From positions 170,100,993-170,164,992 of the forward strand of contig CM060975.1 in assembly GCA_030765065.1 (NCBI GenBank): a stretch of 64,000 bases of DNA, read 5' to 3'. The notes below the pieces were generated by a model. The model worked only from the letters and a program-made list of their open reading frames with translations, did not search any database and was not told where the DNA came from. Made by a program: the position numbers and the translations under genes. Shown piece by piece: positions 45,245 to 55,418 of this stretch. Origin of the DNA: Deroplatys truncata (taxonomy: Eukaryota; Arthropoda; Insecta; Mantodea; Mantidae). Position 1 is the first letter of the stretch, and every line of letters starts with the position of its first letter.

Positions 45245-46190
45245 CAGTGATTAAACAGTGACTAAGTAATGAAACAGAAAACAACTAGTCACAGTTACAT
45301 TTGTGTGGCCACTAAATAGTGTGTGATTAAAGAGTGAATGTATAGTGTGATTAAACAGTGACTAAATAATGCACCATAATAAATACAATTAGCAATAGTT
45401 ACATCTCTGTGACGAATAAATAGTGTGTAATTAAAGAGTGAATGTATAGTGTGATTAAACAGTGACGAAATAATGTACGGTAACAAAATCAGTAACAGTT
45501 ACATCTGTGTGGCGACTAAATACTGTGTGATTAAAGAGTGAGTATTTAGTGTGATTAAACAGTGACCAAATAATTCACTAGAAAACAACCAGTCACAGTT
45601 ACATATGTGTGACAAATAAATAGTGTGTGATTAAAACAGTGACTGTATAATGTGATTAAACAGTGACTAAATGATGGACCACAATGCAATCAGTAACAGT
45701 TACATATGTGTGGCGACTACATAGTGTGTGATCAAAGAGTGAATGTATAGTGTGATTACACAGTGACTAAATAATGCACCATAATAGAATCAGTAACAGT
45801 TACTTTTGTGTGGTCATAAATAAAGAGCTATTAAAAGGGTGAATGTATAGTGTGATTAAACAGTGACTAAATAATGCACCAAAAACAACCAGTCACAGTT
45901 ACATCTGTGTGACGAATAAACAGTGTGTGATTAAAAGAGTGAATGTATAGTGTGATTAAAGGTACTAAATAATGAAACAATTAGGCACTGCTACATAAGT
46001 AAATTAAATAAAATTAAGCGATTAAATAGTGTTTGATTGAACAGTGAATGCATAGTGTAATTAAACAGTGACTGCATATTGCACCAAAAAACAACCAGTC
46101 ACGGTTACATCTGTATAGCAATTAAATAGCGTGTGATTGAACAATGAATGCACAGTGTGATCAAGTGACTAAATAATGCACCACAAAATA
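45245..46190 (+). repeat. ~100-bp tandem satellite, about 9-10 units
   Basis: Anchoring on ACTAAATAATG the unit starts fall at 45261, 45361, 45465, 45565, 45666, 45766, 45866, 45964, 46071 and 46168, a period of 97-107 bp. The unit contains CAGTNACAGTTACATCTGTG, GTGTGTGATTAAAGAGTGAA and GTATAGTGTGATTAAACAGT; the GTGTGATTAAA word occurs twice per unit, so the unit itself grew from a shorter repeat. No coding frame. Confidence 0.92.
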
Positions 46191-46765
46191 CACAGTTGCT
46201 CTTAATAAAATGTGCAACGTCTAATGTGGATTAGCTCATCGCGTTAGAAAATATCTTTCCCTAATCGATAGGAGTCATTTGCCCTTCAAGGGACACATGA
46301 GGATGTTTTGACTTTTTTCATTCATTTTTCATCAGATATAGCATATTCAAATAATTATGTCAATGCTATCACTGGCTAGAAACAAAACCTAGCACATTCG
46401 TCCAAACATTATAAGAAACTATATAAAATGTAATGTACTGTACTAACTACAACTGTATTCAAAGCAATGCTAGTCCAAAATCACATAAACTTGCTATTGA
46501 ATAACTGCATTTATACAACTTACCTCTTGAATAGAAATAAAAGTATTTATTAAAATTCTTCTTCTAAATTATATTTAGCGTGAGCATTGGATATTATTTT
46601 GTGCTTGATACATATTAGCACAACATTCATTGTATTATCATGATACGAGCAAACTTTTAAAATGTTCATTATTATCAGATCAATAAGATTAAACAAAAAA
46701 AAATAATGTGGACTAACTTAATCTTAACTTCTAAGCTTTAACGAGAAACGAAGCAGAATTAAAAA
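46191..46765. other. AT-rich spacer
   Basis: Nothing recognised between the satellite and the next R900 copy. Confidence 0.5.
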
Positions 46766-46909
46766 TCTGATATATTAAATTCATATGTCATTCTCTACTC
46801 TATCGGTTTTTAAGGTGTAAACAAACTATTTTGACGAAAATTTTCTTACTTGGTTTTAAGTCAGAAACCTTTGCAGGAATACCTACATGACGCGTTTTGT
46901 TGCAGGGTA

Positions 46910-49087
46910 ACGTGGTACAATTTCGATGTAGGTACAATTCCGATCAACATAAGGATTAGCGCCATTTTTCAACTTCGTAGTGTCGGTGGAACTTGCCTTA
47001 ATGTGGCGTTGCAATACGGAATGTCTCTGCAGTTCTTCCTATCTTTTCACGAATAGACTAGTTTGTACTATAGGGATATCAAATGTTTCCTTTTAAGGGG
47101 TAAGTGGAGTTACATAGTTTTATGCGCTCCAATCAAATAAACCTTGTTTCCATATGCTTGCAAATGCTATATTAGTGAGGTTAAAGACGTGCTTTCCATT
47201 CCCACGTGTTCTGAGGCAACTACAGAGAAAGACTGGGACATGTGCCGCCAGCTCTTGAAACAGTTCAGTAATATTTATTCGTGATTTCACACCTACCAAC
47301 AGTAAATTTTGGATCAGAAAAAAGGTGCAGTTTCGATACCCTAGTACAATTTCGACCAGTGCAGTTGTTTAGTTTAAACTAGTTACCATAGACATACTAC
47401 ACACTACTACTGCAAATAAGTTACGTATATTTTACGCATATTTCAATATTTTCGTATCCGCGAATGTTTTCTCATAATATTTTTCCTAAATTTACTGATT
47501 ATATTGCAATTTATACATGTTTTATCGTACTTATGTTGAAGAAAACCATCCTTTTATTCTTCTAAATGCTCTGAAAGTGACATAAAATATAATAAATGGA
47601 GTTTCGACTGCATTAGATGAGGCGATGAAGAGTGTAATGAATAGACATTTATGCACTCGAGGTTCATCAGAATTATATGGCATTTCTTCCAGCACTGTGC
47701 ATGGCAAAGTACAAATAAAAAGAAAATACGGCTTGATTAACTCCGACTATAGAAAACTGAACTGGCCATCCAACGGTAATGAACTCTGAAATTGAATATG
47801 CCTTTGTCCAGAGGGCTATATTTCTGGAACAGCGTTGATTGGGTCTATCACACTCCAGGTAAGAAGAGTTGAATTCAGTTAGCCGAGAGAAAAATAATCT
47901 GAAACATCCATGGAACTTTAAGACTTCTGGAATGGATTGGTTTAGAGCAATCATCAAGAGACAAGCTTAACTTGGACTGCGAAAACCCGAGGGTCTTTCG
48001 CGAGCCAGAGCTGAACCCATAAATAAAGCGTAAGTACGTAAATATATTAAAAATTTGGAAGAAATTTTTAAAGGCGTATACACTAAAGTCATTAGACACA
48101 ACTATCTTAAATCTCTAAAGGTTTACTATTGCAGAAATGTAACAAATTGGATTCATCGCAACCCCAATGAAAGCATTACAAAACAAAGATTGTGCTATTT
48201 TCCGTGATGCCTGGAGTAAAATTGCATCTTTGGGTCTGCCATCAAGGGGTTTCAGTGCACGGGAATAATAACATTCTATAAAGACATTGTTTCTGAGGAT
48301 AAATTTGCACCTTCAATGTTATCCGAAGCTGCTGTTCCTTCAACCCTCACCAATCAAGCTACTATCAGCACGCTGGGCGAAGAGTGCGTACCTTCAAAAA
48401 AAAAAAAAAAAAAAAGTAACTGAAGTGCACGGCAAATCCATAACACCAGCATCCAATAATGTTTCTCTGTAGATGTTGTCATGGTCATTTTACCAACTCT
48501 AGAGAAAAAAATGTAGTCTCGGAAAAGAAAACACAGACAGTTCAACTCACTTCAGCTGAAAACCCGGAAAGGTTCGCAGCAAGCGATGTCTTTTTCAACA
48601 GGAATAAAGAAATAAATAAAACAAAGGCAGCAAGATTAATAAAGAGTAATATAAGTTAATGAGTAATGATGAGGGAAGTATTAAAAGCTTCAAATCGGCA
48701 ACAAACAATGAAGATGATTGTGGGTTTTGTTCCTTGAATTATTATAGTGCGGAACCAATGGGAAAAGGTGACTGAATTTGCTGCCAAAAATGTAATGTTA
48801 CGTTGGTGTCCGAATGAAAGACTGTTTTTTATGTGGAAGATGACAATGATCGGAAATTTACCAAGAAGTGATCACAATAATTGTATAGTGTGATACATTT
48901 TCAACCAATTTTACTAAATTCTGTAACCTTCTCTTGCGTTTAAACTAACAGTTGTAATTGCGCAATATTTGTGTTACATATTCATTACACATCAAAGAAC
49001 AAAAGCAATAGTTGAATTTTTTTTCCTCAATATATTTCCAGGTCTAATAAATAGGATTTGTCCGATATGATCGAAATTGTACCACCT
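46910..49087 (+). mobile_element. pogo/Tigger-like transposon, 2.18 kb, TA target duplication
   Basis: TIRs: left ACGTGGTACAATTTCGAT, right (reverse) AGGTGGTACAATTTCGAT, flanked by TA at 46908-46909 and 49088-49089. Two further copies of the word lie near the left end (GGTACAATTCCGATCA at 46931, AGTACAATTTCGACCA at 47342), likely subterminal binding sites. It carries a decayed pogo-type transposase and sits in an R900 copy, so it is younger than that copy. Confidence 0.88.
47597..48880 (+). pseudogene. pogo/Tigger-like transposase lacking the DDE core
   Basis: Order seen: a Pipsqueak-type HTH (ALDEAMKSV, TRGSSELYGISSSTVHGKVQ, 47605-47720), a CENP-B-type HTH (MDWFRAIIKR, LRKPEGLSRARAEP, VRKYIKNLEEIFKGV, 47930-48080), then directly the C-terminal region NWIHRNPNESITKQRLCYFR and AWSKIASLGLPSRGFSA (48150-48260), FYKDIVSEDKFAP, and a C-terminal zinc finger CGFC...CCQKC (about 48723-48805). 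Known: in intact relatives the D,D,D catalytic domain lies between the HTH and this C-terminal part; here several hundred bases are missing near 48090-48140. Stops, frameshifts and a 20-A run at 48396-48415 add to the damage. Confidence 0.8.
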
Positions 49088-49594
49088 TACTCTAGATATA
49101 AAGGGAAGAAGTTGCATACTTACTCTTCCCATAGTATCACGAGAAATAACTGAATGGTTGACAAGGCTTTAAACGAATGACAAAGTATTGCACAGTTTGA
49201 ACCATTAATAATAGATAACTCAGAAATGGCGTATGCCACAAAAAAGTTATTTCAAATGAATTGCAAGTTTAAAAGAAATCCAAATGTTTGTGTAATAACG
49301 TTTTCGGCTATCGCTTAACGTTTACAGTTTTGTAAGATTACACAAAATTCCCTCCGAATGAAGAGGACTTCACAGGCCCTTCCCAGAAAAAGTCAAAATA
49401 TGTATACCTTGTATTTGTCATCTAAATGCCTTAAACATATGATATTTTAATCAAAATCGTTAGAACCATTTTTGAAAAAAATAAAATGTTTCGAAAAATC
49501 TTCCGTGTAAAGGCTGGGTTGGTGTGAAGGATGAATACCAAGTTTGGTGTTCATCCGACTTTTCGTTTTTGAGTTATGCTGTTCACAGCCACAG

Positions 49595-49633
<39 letters not shown>

Positions 49634-49742
49634 TATACACAAGGGCATGTTTCCAAAAATGCTTCTTTGGGTAAATGGTATCGAGTTTTTGGGTGGAATG
49701 CAATACTTACCTACTTACTATAGGTAGTAGATAAAGTAAAAA

Positions 49743-49868
49743 TGCTTTTTTGGGGAGATTCAGGGGACTTTACAGCTTGTATTACCCATAAAATATTGAC
49801 ATCTAATTTTTTGATGGAATGCAATACCTACTCTACCTACTATGTACTTGGAAGGGAAAATAAAATTG
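49743..49868 (-). repeat. R900 end fragment (reverse)
   Basis: Short second copy of the reverse R900 end (GATTCAGGGGACTTTACAGC ... GATGGAATGCAATACCTACT, ends GAAGGGAAAATAAAA) directly after the previous copy, forming a partial tandem. Confidence 0.7.
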
Positions 49869-49980
49869 CTGCAAACATGACTATGGCATAGGGAGGAGGG
49901 AATTTAAAAGTCTGCTGTCCAAATAAATGAACATAAATGTCAGTTATGTTCACACAATTAGAAACTACAATAAGCATTAG

Positions 49981-50205
49981 CCCACCTCCGTGGTGTAGGT
50001 TTAGCGTGTCCATCTCACATTCAAGAGATTCTGCGTTCGAATCTCCGTTAGTTTGAGCTACCCGGATGGGGTACTTTTCCCGGAGTTTTTCCTTAACCTG
50101 ACAAGACGAATGTCGGGTAACTTAAGCCCTAGGGACCCCATTTGAACATAATCTCAACCATAACGATCATTCATCATCCGGTATGACCTATCAGGTTAAA
50201 GGACA
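49981..50205 (+). repeat. SINE-D copy, tRNA-headed
   Basis: Head CCACCTCCGTGGTGTAGGTT (A-box region) and B box GCGTTCGAATCTCC, then GATGGGGTACTTTTCCCGGA, AACCTGACAAGACGAATGTC and a tail ATGACCTATCAGGTTAAAGG. Only one copy in this window. No clear TSD. Confidence 0.72.
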
Positions 50206-51189
50206 GCAAACTCAAAAACAGGAACATTATTTTACCAATAACGATATAACCATTCAGCTAATTGCTTTAACAGCTCCTGTTTCAAAAGTATATAACGCCG
50301 TTTTACAGAACGCATAATTTTAAATGTAGAAATAAACTAGGATTAAAAAACTATTGCCTACTTTAATAACGGTCCATAAAATGTGTGTAATTAACGCACT
50401 GTTGGCAACTATGCCTTCGTACACGCCAAATTACCAAATATACAATACGCATGGCATCATCACTTAGCAGCACGCAGAATACAAATCGACAGCCTGTCAG
50501 AAAGGGAGAGCCACTGGAAATCTACAGGTCATCATAAATCTCGTTTTCGCCGCCCCTGAAGCAATGCTTTCTAGTATCCTCTATGCAGTTTTACATAGGG
50601 GTTCCACAGTGAGAACACTTGAAGAACGTTGTTGTAAATAGCGTTAATTTGTCCTAAGAAAGGGAAAAGGAAGGCAAGCTAGATAAACAAACGGATTGCT
50701 GAACACTAAGAATATTTATTCTCCTGACTCATTACATTGCACAACGCAGGCGGTAATGGTTTACGAAAGTTGCGGGCGCGCGGGGGCGTGGCTCGGAGAC
50801 CAGAGGGGAGTGTTCCCGAGGGATGGCTACTGATTAATGGGACAAGTTGGAATGTATTGCTCAAATTTATTGCATTCCTGCATCCTGCCAATAGCTGTTC
50901 CATCCTATAAGCTGGATATTTCATTTCGTAAAAGGTTGCTCGCCTTTGGTCCTCTCAGACAGAAGGGAAGTATACAGGTAGCTTTTATCTCATCTCGGAC
51001 GGAAATGTAAGAATTATAATTTTACTACAGCCAGAGATTAAAGAGAAACGACGAAACGATGGGATGAACTAAAACAAAGAGGCAGTAAAATCAGATGTCT
51101 AGGTCTACAGGAAATGCTTGAATATTTCGATGTAATGCTTCATAAATGTAGAGATATTGCTACGCTGGGGTCGTGCTCGCGCGTATAGC
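50206..51189. other. Spacer with a small GC-rich patch
   Basis: A GC-rich stretch at 50770-50830 (GGGCGCGCGGGGGCGTGG) stands out from AT-rich surroundings; the minus-strand frame across it (50706-50924) has no domain. No element recognised. Confidence 0.45.
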
Positions 51190-52147
51190 GGTCTGTGAAT
51201 AGCATAGCTAAAAAGCGAATGGCGTTTAAGTTCAATATCTTCCAAAAACGCGAAGGAAAATTTTCAATAAAATCACCACATCCCCAACTACTCTTTACAG
51301 GGAACACTTTTAGAGATTTTTTATTTTCCCAAAATGTCCAACCATTTTGATTAAGAATGCCATATATTAGTGATATTTACATGGCAAAATGTATATCTTG
51401 AATTTTCTAGGAAATGCCTGTGAAGTCTTTTTCATTCCGAAGAAATTTTGTATAATCTTGCGTAACTGATAAACGTTAAGCGATATATAAAACGTACTGC
51501 ACAAAAACTACACAAAACACTCAGTTTATTTCAATTTTTTTGATATCAGGCATTTTCGTTATTAATTGTTTGAGTTGTCGAATTTTTGTCATTCTTTTAT
51601 ATTCCTGTGGCATTCAGTTTTGCTCGCGGTTGCATGGAAGGAATATGGAACTTTAAGGTCAGTATATGGTGTCCAGTTCTTAAACATGTGGCTATAGCTA
51701 TTCCCGTAAATTAAGTGCATAAAATTTGTAATTGAGCTTTATTTATGGACAGTCTTTAAGTAGTATGGCTCTTAGCGTCCCACTGTAGGTGTATTGTGCA
51801 TGAAAGACCGGAAAGTTTGCTCAGAGTCCTCTGTATCAGGCTTGAGGTTCTTTTATGTGTCGTAAGTAAACGACGCCAGATCACCATCTTTACTTCTCTT
51901 TCGAAGGAAGACATGCTACGGATTTTTACTCCCGAAAAAATCCATCCACCTCCATCGGGTTTGAACCCGCATGGAACCCTTAGATCACGTGGTCGACTTA
52001 AAATATGTAATGTAGCTACTTGTGTAAAGATTTTTCTTGATTAAAAGGAAGTGTATATATATATAAGTTTTTCGTAAAAATAGTTGTTATACCAATTAAT
52101 AAATGATAAGAGGGTAGAGAAGGTCATATTAATGTAACATCAGATTT
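51190..52147 (+). repeat. R900 copy, 5' truncated, split by SINE-B
   Basis: Starts within the family near GTCTGTGAATAGCATAGCTA and continues to GGTAGAGAAGGTCATATTAA and ACATCAGATTTTT at 52147, where it runs straight into the next copy. A reverse SINE-B at 51739-51999 interrupts it. Confidence 0.82.
51739..51999 (-). repeat. SINE-B copy (reverse) with 18-bp target duplication
   Basis: Flanked by AAAATTTGTAATTGAGCT (51721-51738) and AAAATATGTAATGTAGCT (52000-52017), 15 of 18 identical, both matching R900 sequence. Body as in other SINE-B copies (reverse of GCGTCCCACTGTAG, AAAGACCGGAAAGTTTGCTC, TTCGAAGGAAGACATGCTAC); B box GGTTTGAACCCGC on this strand. The tRNA head is partly diverged. Confidence 0.85.
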
Positions 52148-53192
52148 TTACTTTCTCTGCCACGAACATATCAGATCGAGAAGATATTGTATTCCACCCA
52201 AAAATTCTATGCCGAGATTTCACCGGTAATACTTGTTTTGAGGCACCTTGAATCAAAAAGGCAGTTTTGGAAAAGAATGCGCGTGCGGGCTTATGTGTGT
52301 CTGCGTGTCTATGAACAGCATAAATCAAAGATGAAAAATCGGATAAATACCAAACATGGTACTTAGCTTCTCTACTCACCTAAGATTTACGTGATAAATA
52401 AAATTTATATCCTAAATTTTCTAGGAATACCTTATGAAGTCCAAAATTTTGCATAATCCCATTTTCCATTTATATCCGGCCTTTAAATACATTAGTCTTA
52501 TCGGTGGCCGTACCTTTGGACTTATTGTCTATTGGCAATGGTGTTAACTCGTATTCTGTTGTCGTTGGGTTCCTTGCAATTTTGGGGTTTTAATCATTAG
52601 ATTACACACACGCACACACACACACACACATTCACACTCCATTCATACTTCCAGACTCTGGGAAGGATAGGGAATAATCTTGGCTAGAGAAAAATGTCCA
52701 CCCCTCAGTAGGGAATTGAACCCGGGACACCTTGCACATGATGTATAATCTTGTACCAACAACTGATGAACGTTAAGCGATTGGCGTACTACACAAAAAA
52801 TGCAGCTCTCTCCAAAACATACAAGTTATTTCATAATACCCTTTTATTAATTATTATTATTCAATATTACCCTTTCCATTATTAATAGTTCGATTTGTTC
52901 CATACTTTGGTATTGCTTTTAAGTCCAGTCGCTTTTTAAGTGTTTCTCTTGATGTCATGGAAAGAGTATGGAATTTTAAGACTAGCGTATAAGGTCCAGT
53001 TCTAAAACATTTGACTATCGCTATTCCCTTTGTATTTATAACGAAATGTGTAATGCAGCTATTTCCGGAAAGCTTTAACTCAATTAAAATGCAGTAGATA
53101 GAAAAATAAATTTTCGTAAGAATAGTTTTTATACATACTAATAAACGTTGGAGGGTAGAGATACTTATATGAATGCAACACATCAGATTATT
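52142..53192 (+). repeat. R900 copy with SINE-like insert
   Basis: Begins TTTTTACTTTCTCTGCCACG sharing its T-run with the end of the previous copy, continues to CATAATCCC (about 52463), is interrupted, resumes at GTATAATCTTG (52743) and ends GTAGAGATACTTATATGAAT then GCAACACATCAGA. Confidence 0.85.
52464..52742 (-). repeat. SINE-like insert in R900
   Basis: Reverse-strand B-box motif (GGGTTCAATTCCC, 52708-52720) near the right end, a CA microsatellite (52606-52630) and short repeats GCATAATC / GTATAATC at the borders suggest a tRNA-derived SINE in reverse. The body matches no other family in this window. Confidence 0.55.
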
Positions 53193-55131
53193 TTATTCAC
53201 TTCTAGCTCATGCTATCATGCAGGAGGTTGAAATTCCTGCAGTACGTGCTGTTTTGCACTTTTACGAAACATTTAATAAAGTGTATTTAATCCTCCAGCT
53301 ATTGATATGAATGTTTACTTTTGCAGACATTGTTATTATTATTACGGTAACTAGAGTTAAGAATGTGCAAATTGTTACCTTTATTTATTACACATCATTT
53401 TAAAATAAAGAGCAAATAGTATTTGCTTCAACCATCTTGGATGCACCTTCTTCCCTATTTACATCAGATAAACGACTGAGCGATCGCTCCCCGTCTACTG
53501 CTTTTAATCGCTGCAAGACCCTGAATGCCCTGCTCAAAGCTCAACTAGTTGATGCCTGGGCTAGATTCGGCTTTTCTTCATCGTTCATTCACCAACTCAG
53601 ATCCAAACTCTGCGCTGCAAGAACGTATTACACACCTGTGATCAGAAACGGATCAGCAAGTTCCCAGTTTTGTTGTTATTCCACTGCGTATGGGATAGAC
53701 ACAACCTCTAAAAGCAGAGATAACAATTTTTATTGCAGTCAACACTTCATCGACTTAGTTAAGTAAAGTTTTGATTATTAGTATGTTATTAAATAACAAA
53801 TAGATAGCTTCCTCAAGATTTTAAATTATGCATATCTTATGATTTATATTTTTAGCGTAAATTATGAAAATGAAAACCTGCATGAGTCAACTCGCACAAA
53901 TTTTCGCAAAATATGACCATCATGTCTTCAATTCCCTTCAAGTTTTGTCCATAGATTACAAAAACAAAGTAAATTATACTTTAATTGCTTATTTTGTTAA
54001 ATAGCAATATTTTTAAAATACTGCGCAATCCAACTTGTGAAAAGCTGCACACCTCTCCACATTTAAATTAGAATACCTCACAGGTAATAAGGGATAAAAT
54101 TATGTTACAAAGTGCAATGCAAAGCTTTATATTTATTCTTCTACTTGCTATTTAATGTAATTGATATAATTAATCATTTACATTAATTTTTAAAATCCAA
54201 ACATTTAAAAACTATATATCCCTAATAACCACAAGTTTATATTTCTATAAAACTATAAATAAATGCCATGTAGTTTTTTGTGTATATTTACAGAAAGCAA
54301 AGATGTGATCCTGTATAGTTAATTTTAAATAAAATAATTTAAAAAGTGGTGCGTAGCGGGATTCCAGCGCGGCGAAGCTAGAGAGTAGTAGCAGCAGCAG
54401 TCTCTCTATGGATGCCTTGTCAACTGTTCACAGCACTTTAACTGCACTAGTTTGTTCACAGGCAACTTAAGTTTGGCATAAGTTGAGTAACATTCCAACT
54501 TCCAATCTTATTCCACGGGAGGCAACTTAACTACAATTTAAATGTGCACTTTTTCCGCTTCAGGCTCAAGTGACCACCATCTGGTTATTATTGCATTGTT
54601 GATTGATGGAATAAGCGAATTCAGCTCTAAAGTACCAGGGATCCCTTTCGAACTTATCTTGCCTTAAAATGGTCACAATGTTCAAAACTGCTTCTGGATT
54701 ATTCACAGCATTGGTACCTTGTAGCACACAATCACTGTTATCGGTGCGTGGTACTCGGGATTTTTTTCCGACACGCATTATATGGTTTATGCTGGTTACA
54801 AAGTTAAGTTCTCCATTATTAAGTTTGTAAGCATATTGCGGGTAACTAAGCTAAATTATTTCTGTCTTGTGTTATGATTGAAAACATTAAGTGTATTGAG
54901 GCAATAGTCAAAGCTACGTTTCTTCTTTTCACTCATTATGCACTTTCAGAAATCACAAAGCTAAGAATGAACTTCTAACGAAAAAATCTGAACACAAAGT
55001 AACATTGATAATGAAACAGTGGAGAGAGGCTTCATAGAATAACAGATTCCAATTGCTAAGTTACACCGAAAGTGATAGCCTATCGTGTTCGTGCTGCATA
55101 AAGCATCGGCCGGCGCGGCGTGCTGCTGCAG
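53193..55131. other. Spacer with two unrecognised open frames
   Basis: Plus-strand frame 53437-53766 (109 aa, begins MDAPSSLFTSDKRLSD, contains DAWARFGFSSSFIHQLR) and minus-strand frame 54566-54778 (70 aa, begins MRVGKKSRVPRTDNSD, contains WYFRAEFAYSINQQC) have mixed, protein-like composition but no domain I know, no promoter or splice evidence. GC-rich patches flank this area near 54360 and 55108-55130. Both frames are recorded as candidates only. Confidence 0.3.
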
Positions 55132-55418
55132 TTTTTTTTATTAAAAGATCTATCAGCAACAATGATTTACAGACCTGGGAGAACAATACATAGAAAGGAA
55201 CAGCTATAAAGGCGTAGAGGTTGGCTACATCAACGTAGCTCCTCGAACATAACTACAAGATGTCTAATAAAAGTGAAAATAGCACAATAGATCACAGATA
55301 CTATGCAACAGCACAACGGAACAGTCTGTATGAAACTAAAGATCAGAGTCTTCGGAGCTTGAGGTGGAACTGAGTAAAAGATCTTGAGGAAGGCGTTTTC
55401 TGAGGCGCGTTCTAACGC

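Larger units (their letters stand above)
46766..49742 (-). repeat. R900 copy (reverse) interrupted by a pogo-like element
   Basis: Left piece 46766-46907 (AATCTGATATATTAAATTCA to CGTTTTGTTGCAGGG), right piece 49090-49742 (CTCTAGATATAAAG to GTAGATAAAGTAAAA), with an AC microsatellite at 49595-49630 at the usual internal position. Joined, the two pieces form one R900 unit; the pogo insertion at 46910-49087 explains the gap. Confidence 0.85.

Noticed and set aside
45245-46190. CRISPR-like array
   Set aside because: Units are ~100-bp head-to-tail satellite repeats without unique spacers; eukaryotic context.
49447-49727. Two opposite small proteins
   Set aside because: They translate R900 and its AC microsatellite on both strands.
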